Below are positions 57,601 to 64,000 of a stretch of 64,000 nt of DNA, in pieces. The notes under the pieces are model-generated. The model was not told the DNA's origin and did not search any database. It saw nothing but the letters and a program-made list of their open reading frames with translations. Numbering within the stretch: position 1 is the first letter of the stretch; every line of letters starts with the position of its first letter. The position numbers and the translations under genes are program-made. Source of the stretch: Tetraselmis striata (taxonomy: Eukaryota; Chlorophyta; Chlorodendrophyceae; Chlorodendrales; Chlorodendraceae); NCBI GenBank assembly GCA_006384855.1, contig VCJN01000608.1, forward strand, positions 90,973 through 154,972, read 5' to 3'.

Positions 57601-57620
57601 AAAATGTGCCCCCCACGTGA

Positions 57621-58706
57621 TCGCTTAGGCTGGGATATGTACCCACTTTTCGGGCACGTTTCAGGTGCAATGCAATACTTTGGTGGCGACAAGGGCAGCG
57701 GCGGACGGTGTTGACAGGGGGATCAAGGGCCTTGCGTTTAGCCGAGACACGACCGAACCTCACAGGACAAGCGGGGCCGGCTTGCCGCCGCTGGCTTCGG
57801 GATTTTGCGCAGCACCATCGGACGCGGCCGGCTGGCCGCGGAAAGGCTGCATACATAACCGAATGCAGCCAGTCAAGCATGTAAATCACGAGTGGTACCT
57901 CGTAACGTATACGCACAGTCTAGTGGGCGTGAGGACGGGGCAAGATGGTTGTCAAGTGCGGGTTCTCGGTGATCGGCTATCGCGTCCGACCGAGGAGCTG
58001 GGCGCACACGCCCCTTGTAGACCGCCTAATTGGCTCCGCCATCGCCGGTAGTGGCGGATTCCAAGCAACCGCGAGGAAAATTATGGCAACGGCAGTGGAG
58101 GGCGGCTACGTCACGCACGGGGTGTGTGCTGTAGCTCGCAGGCGGGGGGAGGAGCCAAGCTGCTTGGTGGTATTGAGCGTTAACTCGAAAAGCTAATCAA
58201 GATATCGACCCACCGGTGCAGCCCCCTTCGCCAGGCTACAACGTTGACCACCTCGCCAACACCCACGCACCACAGACCTCCAAGGGGTTACATTGAACCC
58301 CTTTGAGGCCCTAAGTCCGGTCATAGGCCCTGCTTAGGGTGCTAAGCATGGCCTTGAAGGCTGCAGAGTTAACGGGTGTATTACTAGACACGGGTGCATT
58401 CGTAGAAATGTTAGATGGTAGTATCACCTCTCCACCTTCACCAAGGCTGCCAAGAACCCAAATAGGGGCGTGGCAGACAGATACATAGAGAAACGGACCC
58501 ACGCGACACAGCCCCCCCAACGTCTTAACTCTCACAAAATGGCGCAGACCCCCGGATTCGTGACAGGAATGGACTCCGCCCACCTTCGGCGTAGGTCCGC
58601 ACGGCTAGTAAGTTGGCATGCTGCCGCCTCTTACGTCCATGTGCCTTACCTGTCATGCATTCCCTGCCCTCTCTAGATACGCAGTTCACGCTATTAGTTA
58701 CTTGTT
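57621..58706. other. No gene seen
   Basis: Unique sequence after the truncated RT, with no LTR or coding motif identified. Confidence 0.4.
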
Positions 58707-59194
58707 GTGCAGGTTGGGCTAGGCCTCATCCCGGTGGAGGTGCCGGGCACCCCCCCCCCTCCCCCCCCGGCACGCGGTCACCCTCGCCAGAGATTGCCAA
58801 CAGGCCCGCCCGTCCCTCACCGCCAAGGGATGCGTATGCTCGACCTGCCCCCACCCGACGTTCTCGTCGCGTCGCGACCGTGGCCGCTCGCCGCGGGTCA
58901 AGGGCATGGCCCGCCAGCCGCAAACATGTCGCCGAGATTGGCTGCCGTTGTTGATGCGGCCGAGGGTTGGCCTACGTCTGGCGATAGCCATGCTGGCGAG
59001 AGCGGCGGGCAAGGAGCCTGCGCGTCGGCAGCCACACCCTCCGGACTTGCGCCCATATTCGGCGGGGGTGAGGAAATGCCTAATGCCATCGGCTCGGAGG
59101 CTAACGGCGTCAATACCACCATACCCCAAGGTAAGAGCTTCAAAATACGCAGGATGGATGGGGGGGGGGGGGGGGGGGGGGGGGGGCTTGCCTG
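58707..59194 (+). other. Open frame without recognised motif, ending in a long G run
   Basis: A 190-residue Pro/Ala/Gly-rich frame runs into a G homopolymer at about 59160-59186. It may be an exon of a host gene whose intron carries the G run. Nothing identifies it. Confidence 0.25.
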
Positions 59195-60211
59195 CTGTGG
59201 TGCGCGCACTTTTGTATTTTTACGCCTTGCTAATTATGTCTCCATCGCATGTTCCACCCACAGCCCCCGACTGCAATAAAAGCTGGCATTAGCGACGCAC
59301 CCCCTGCCCCCGCTGCCGACGAGTCGCAGCCGGCCTCAAAAGAGACGCCGCCAGTCGCCAAGGTGGGGGCCTTGCTGCGATGTAAGGCCATGTTGGGCTG
59401 TTTTAATTCTCGGCTTGCTAATTATGTCGCGCCATCGCACGTTCGACCCACAGCCCCCAACTGCAAAAGCTGGCACAAGCGACGCACCCACGCCCCCGCT
59501 GCCAAAGAGTCGCAACCAACCTCAAAAGAGGCGACGCCGGTCGCCAAGGTGGGCGGCCTTGCTGCAATGTAAGGCCATGTTGGGCTTTTGTAGTTTTCGG
59601 CTTGCTATGGATGCCGCCATCGCACGTTCCACCCACAGTCCCGACTGCAAAACCTGGCACGAGCGACGCATCCCCTGCCCCCGGTGCGGCCGAGTCGCAG
59701 CCGGCCTCGAAAGAGACGCCGCCAATCGCCAATCAGGGAGGGGGCCTTGCTGCGATATAATTCGGTGGTGCACTAATGTATTTTTACGGCTTGCTAATTA
59801 TGTCGCCTTTGTACGTTCCACCCACAGCCCCCGAGTGCAAAAGCTGACATGACCGACGCACCCCCTGCCCCCGCTGCCGACGAGTCGCAGCCGGCCTCAA
59901 GCATAGAGCCGGCGCCAGTCGCCAAGGTGGGCGGCCTCGCTGCGATGTAAGGCTAGGTTGGGCTGTTTTAAGTTTTTTGCTTGCTAATTGTGCCGCTATC
60001 GCACGTTCCACCCACAGCCCCCGACTGCAAAAGCTGGCACGAGCGACGTACCCCCTGCCCCCGTTGCCGAGGAGCTGCAACCGGCCTCGAAAGAGGCGAC
60101 GCCATTATTCGCCAAGTTATTTGGCGGCATTGCTGCGATATAATGCAATTGTGCACCTTTCTAGTTTTCGGCTTGCTAATGATGCCGCCATCGCACGTTC
60201 GCCCCACATCC
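59195..60211 (+). repeat. ~186-bp tandem array (copy 2), left part
   Basis: Using GCCAAGGT as marker, units lie at 59357, 59543, 59728, 59921 and 60111 (periods 185-193). Sequence such as CCCGACTGCAAAAGCTGG and GAGTCGCAGCCGGCCTC is shared with the reverse complement of 19200-20240. The array resumes at 62238 after an LTR element insertion. Confidence 0.88.
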
Positions 60212-60440
60212 TGTTGGAATCTGCCCGATACCCTAGCACCGGCCGATACCCTAGCACCGGCCGGGCACATGTCGTGCGCGCCTTTATTGCGCGCGCGTGC
60301 CTGTCTCCCGGTTCGCCGGGCGCTCTGCTTTCACTCTCTTCATGTCCAAAGCCCCCCCCAGCTCGAGCCCGGCTCGTTGCTCCCACTGTAAGATGCTCCG
60401 AGCACTTCCACTCACCATCACCTCCGCGGTTTAGCCGTTT

Positions 60441-60453
60441 GGGTTATGGGCCC
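60441..60453 (+). promoter_or_regulatory. Primer binding site, 13-nt match to initiator tRNA-Met anticodon arm
   Basis: GGGTTATGGGCCC is the exact complement of GGGCCCAUAACCC in animal and plant initiator tRNA-Met. It abuts the 5' LTR end. Confidence 0.8.
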
Positions 60454-60461
60454 TCACATGC

Positions 60462-61911
60462 ATGTCACGTGGGCGCGAGCGGGGTGCATGGAGACGTCCG
60501 TGCGTCCGGCGCGCGTCCGGAGTCGTTCGAAAAACGGCCGAGGGGGCTGCCACAAGGGCGCCTAAAACTAGCCCACAAGGGGCGGGGCAGCACGGTGAGT
60601 CTCCGGGGCCAGTACACAACCCTCCCGACATTGTATCGGGGTTCCGCCTACCGACCCGAGAGAGCCAGCCTCCGGGGCTGCGCTCAACAAACCAGTCCCC
60701 GGCATTCTGTCGAACCAGCACTGTACTTAGCTGTTTGATTTTGTTTTTAGTGAAACCTCAAACCAATGGGGCGTTTCAGCGCGGAGCGCGTCATCTAGAA
60801 GCCATCCAAGATCGTCGCAGCGAGAACGAGACGCGAACCACCCAGGCGCCTACCTACTCAGGTCCCGCCGATCACGTCCCGCCTGCCACCTATGGCGGAG
60901 TGCACGACCGTTGTGGTACTGTTGGCCACTCGTCGACCGCGCGTACATGGGGCAATACGAGCGCTCCCAATATCGCAGCACACATCTCCAGGCAGCCCGC
61001 CTACGAGCAGTCTACGTACGAGCAGCATGGCTACGGCTACCCAACCATGCGCCTACCTACCTGGGTCCCGCCTATCACATCCCGCACACCGGTCCCACTT
61101 ACCGGAGGCAGCAACGTGGTGCTCTTGCCGCTGACGCAGGGCCGCGTAAGCGGGCACCACTTCGCCGTGCAATGCTTTGTGTTTCGTGCAGTGCTTCGTG
61201 CTTCACACTCCGCAGCAGAACGGAAGGGGGCGACTTCTTCGCGGGCCGCCTGGCGAGAACGCGCATCTACGACACCGTTACTCGCGGACCCTATTGGCGG
61301 CTGCCGCGACGGCCCTTGCGCCTACTGCGTCATCTTCATGGCCAACCCGATGCAAGGCCCGACAAGGGCCGGCCAGTACGGCGGTTGGGCGTGCGATAGC
61401 ACAAATTTGCGCGCCGCACCCGGCGCGCGGCTGCTACTGCCGTTGCATCATCGGCGAGCGTAGTGGCGACCGCGAGGAGGGCGAGTGAACCATCCGGATC
61501 AGCAGCCCGCCTACGAGCAACATGTGTATGATCGAGCTGCCTGGCTCCCCAAGCTGCGTTGGCTATCGGCCCTTTCGCCTGGAGGCGTGCGTGCGCTATG
61601 GGGCTAGCGTCGGCGAGGCAATGCGACTATAGCTGGTGCCGGCAGCTCAGCTACGGGCAGCCCGCCTTGTGCTCCCCCGACTGCGTTGGCTACCGGCTGC
61701 TCGTGCTCAGCAGCCCAGCCGCTCGCGGAGAGCTGCCAAAAGCATCTTGCGCAGCGCACTGCCCGGCATCGCCAAGGGCACGAAGATGACGCCCTCGCGG
61801 TCCCATCACCAGCCAGCTCCGGTGTATAAGACAACACAACCGGGCGACGTTGCAGCATGGAGTGCAGTGCACGTGGGAGCGCGTTGCCCGGAAGCTATCG
61901 AGGATGTATAG
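60462..61911 (+). pseudogene. Internal coding-like region of the short LTR element
   Basis: A 333-residue open frame (60462-61463) and a downstream frame ending PEAIEDV (61911) share peptides with the minus-strand copy at 22242-23161. Middle phrases include YEQSTYEQHGYG, VPPITSRTPVPLTG, HFAVQCFVFRAV and FMANPMQGP. No Gag, protease or RT motif is recognised. Whether it encodes a protein is uncertain because several frames are similarly conserved. Confidence 0.4.
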
Positions 61912-62237
61912 GGTAGTCGCTAGTGATTACTGCTACTATTCGGTACTGTATTACGCCAGACTACAATCATTTGAAAGTGTTCCAATTGCACACAGCGGTC
62001 AGACGGAGATGACCCCCGTGTACAATTGAGGGAGGCGCTGTTGGAATCTGCCTGATACCCTAGCACGGCCGGGCACATGTCTTTGCGCGCGTGTGTCTAT
62101 ATTTCGGCCCGCCGGGCGCCCTGCTTTCACTCTCTTCATGTCCACAAATCCCCGCAGCTCGAGCCCGGCTCGCTGCTCCCATTGTAAGATGCTCCGAGCA
62201 CTTCCACTCACCATCACCTCCGCGGTTGAGCCGTTTA

Positions 62238-62860
62238 CACCCCTCGACTGCAAAAGCTGGCACGAGTGACGACGCACCATCGCCTACGCTGTCGACGAAT
62301 CGCAGCCGGCCTCGAAAGAGGCGACGCCATTCGCCAAGTGGGGCGACCTTACTGCGATGTAATTATGAAGTGGTGCGCCTTTTTTATTTTTACGGCTTTC
62401 TAACCTTGCCGCTATGTGGCACACGAGCCACTTCCCGAAGGCATATACTATGGCGCCTCCAGCGTGGCGCCAACTACGCAAGGTTGCAGAGCTGCTTTCC
62501 CCAAAAAAGACAAAGGAAAAAGGGCGTTTATGCTATACGTCCACGCCGTGTGTTTCATTTAATATTTCAAGCCGTTGCTAGAATTCCGGCGCTTTGCTAG
62601 GGCACTAAGGGTAGGTGGCGAAAGGCTGCCGTTCAAGCATAACCCGGGATTCGTGCGTGCTCGGAAGTAGCATCGTTTTACGACTGCAACCGACGCCGAG
62701 GCCGAGGCCGACTTTCAGCCTTGGCCGAAGCGTAAGGTTTGTCGAGCCAGCGAGGAGCCGCCGGCGTGGGGCCTTTGTGCGCGACCGTCTAGCATGGCAG
62801 ATAAAAGGCAAGCCCGGCGGTGCTGATTTCTGTGCCTTTCTCTCACTTAGAGGAGCCACT
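62238..62860 (+). repeat. ~186-bp array, right part and its unique flank
   Basis: One more array unit (62238-62400) is followed by a flank (62450-62860) that is the inverse counterpart of 18770-19190, for example TGGCGAAAGGCTGCCGTTCA against TGAATGGCTGCCTTTCGCCA. Confidence 0.85.
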
Positions 62861-63300
62861 GCCCGAAAACTTCCAAATATTCGGTGTAGCCGTCTTCGGC
62901 AAGAAGCCAGTGCATGATCTCATGTGGTTCTGGCTGCGCCGTAGGCGGGGTGTTCTACTGGGCTTCATCCCCTATAACGACTGGCTTGTTTCCGACTGGT
63001 TGTTTCCAGCCCACTGATTGCAAAGCGGGAAGGCTACAATGCAGGAAGGCGGCGGGCGGGTAGGGGGATGCGCACCTTAGTATCCCCTGAGGTATGCAGT
63101 ACCGCCATTTGGTCGGGAGGCCAAATATTGCCGCTTGACAGTTTCGTAGTCGGCGTATTCGGTGTGGCCGTCTTCTGGCAGGAGGTAGGCCTTTGCCGCC
63201 AGCAGGTGCGCCTTAGGCAGAATGTTCGACGGCCCCAACCCATCTAACGACTCGCTGGTCATGTTGCACGCTTCCTTGCTAACCATCAATGGTTGGCGTA
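62861..63300 (-). other. Unidentified coding-like stretch with an internal duplication
   Basis: Minus-strand peptide LLPEDGHTEYADYETVKRQY (about 63195-63130, in a frame starting at 63289) resembles LLAEDGYTEYLE encoded about 280 bp downstream on the same strand (about 62920-62880). It may be exons or a duplicated fragment of a gene. Family not recognised. Confidence 0.3.
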
Positions 63301-63501
63301 TTTAGTTGTGTTTATGTTGAAGGGGGCGAATTTGTTTGGCGGTATATTCAGCAGATCGGTAGTGATAACTAATATCATAACGAAGTATAGCGCTTCGCCG
63401 CTATGAGAAAAGGAGCAGGGCCCTTATCCATTCATACGGTTCATGGATTCGCATATATTCGTGTAGATATAGATGTCGTGTATGTATATCTATAAACATA
63501 T

Positions 63502-63626
63502 GAAGTATCTTGACAGTTGAGTCAGCGATGCGTCGATTTTTCAGAAAATTTTAAAAGAACGGTTCTATATTACTGGCCTACAGTTCCACAATTGCATTGC
63601 CAGCGCTTTGAAGTACCAGCAGCGGC
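63502..63626. repeat. Dispersed repeat, second copy
   Basis: It matches 30250-30384 (GACAGTTGAGTCAGCGATGC to GCTTTGAAGTACCAGCAGCG). Confidence 0.85.
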
Positions 63627-64000
63627 TGAGCGGCGTCTGCAATCGCGGCGCCGACCTCCAAGCTATCCCGCATTACTCGACTTCCCCTTGCACTCCATGC
63701 GGAAAGTACAGAAACCCTGAGCCACCGCATTCACACGGTCCGTTTCGCAAAGTTTGCTGCGCGTATGCCCACAAGCGGCCCTGACAGCAACCGCTTCCGA
63801 GGCCGCCTCTTACGCTCTGCGACGGCGTTCCTGGTGACTGATCCTCCAAGTGAGGTCACCTTGGTGAAGTCCGTGAGCGTTCCCCTGAGTACTACGATTC
63901 CATGTTCCGTGTTGCCGCTTGCCGCCCATTTGGCCTTCCGGCGGCTCATGTCCTCTCCCTTGGCGAGCATCTTGTGCTTCTTGCTCCTTCTCGGTACAAG
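63627..64000. other. No supported gene
   Basis: A 79-residue minus-strand frame (63970-63731) is open but carries no motif. The window ends here. Confidence 0.3.

Larger units (their letters stand above)
52598..57620 (+). mobile_element. Copia retrotransposon carrying a DNA cytosine methyltransferase
   Basis: Order on the plus strand: Gag with a CCHC knuckle, DNMT3-like cytosine-5 methyltransferase, aspartic protease, GAG-pre-integrase, integrase, start of reverse transcriptase. Integrase before RT is the Ty1/copia order. RT similarity stops at about 57600, after LGLKNVPP, so the RT catalytic YVDD box, RNase H and 3' LTR are missing here. At least four frame changes are needed to read the whole. 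One stop (TAG 54636) lies within the methyltransferase. Confidence 0.88.
60212..62237 (+). mobile_element. Short (2.0 kb) LTR element, complete copy
   Basis: The 5' LTR is 60212-60440 (TGTTGGAATCTGCC... GCCGTTT). GGGTTATGGGCCC (60441-60453) follows immediately and is a 13-nt complement to the initiator tRNA-Met anticodon arm. Internal sequence is followed by a polypurine tract, TTGAGGGAGG (62025-62034), and the 3' LTR at 62039-62237 (199 bp). It lies within the 186-bp array. The 5-bp flanks CATCC (60207-60211) and CACCC (62238-62242) both derive from the array word CAGCC, so they fit a mutated target duplication. Too short to carry a full Pol; probably non-autonomous. Confidence 0.85.

Noticed and set aside
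1..64000. tRNA genes
   Set aside because: I looked for T-arm and anticodon-arm patterns by eye and found none convincing. The initiator-tRNA-like words are LTR priming sites. A tRNAscan-SE run would be decisive.

Overview
This window reads as nuclear DNA of a eukaryote, most likely a unicellular green alga or a close relative. The basis is GC-rich sequence, short GT-AG introns, very frequent poly-C/poly-G runs, and a repeat load of a type known from volvocine and other green algae: copia LTR elements primed by half of initiator tRNA-Met, and tyrosine-recombinase elements with split direct repeats. No prokaryotic operons, rRNA or CRISPR were seen. Species cannot be named from the sequence alone.

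Layout. 1-5.4 kb: unidentified gene fragments, minisatellites, and a tandem array of ~369-bp units that each contain a long imperfect inverted repeat (3.1-4.25 kb). 6.0-10.95 kb: a LINE 3' tail, then a ~0.9-kb repeat with inverted ends, split by a 3.2-kb tyrosine-recombinase (YR) element. 12.3-14.8 kb: a spliced host gene for a protein with four CCHC zinc knuckles. 15.2-16.2 kb: an uninterrupted copy of the inverted-end repeat. 18.8-20.2 kb: a ~186-bp tandem array. 21.3-30.8 kb: a decayed copia element on the minus strand with LTRs, a target-site duplication and a primer binding site, carrying a nested ~2-kb short LTR element. 31.4-35.1 kb: a spliced WD40 gene resembling WDR13. 35.1-37.3 kb: LINE remnants. 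38-40 kb: repeats. 41.7-42.9 kb: a spliced protein tyrosine phosphatase gene. 45-48.7 kb: a minisatellite and unidentified coding fragments. 49.0-52.2 kb: a second YR element. 52.6-57.6 kb: a copia element whose Pol reading frame includes a DNMT3-like cytosine-5 DNA methyltransferase. 59.2-62.9 kb: the ~186-bp array again, in opposite orientation, interrupted by a second ~2-kb short LTR element. 63.5 kb: a dispersed repeat also found inside an LTR at 30.3 kb.

Three host genes are well supported: CCHC knuckle, WDR13-like and PTP-like, all on the minus strand. Most of the rest is nested transposable elements. The two most notable systems are (i) the copia element in the order Gag, DNA methyltransferase, protease, integrase, reverse transcriptase, with the methyltransferase C-terminal half in the same open frame as protease and integrase; and (ii) a compact YR element with a Gag-like ORF, a YR ORF and split direct repeats but no reverse transcriptase, present as two copies about 97% identical in the YR protein, both with an intact YR.

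Exon boundaries were read by eye from splice consensus, phase and homology, so coordinates of spliced genes are approximate except where stated.
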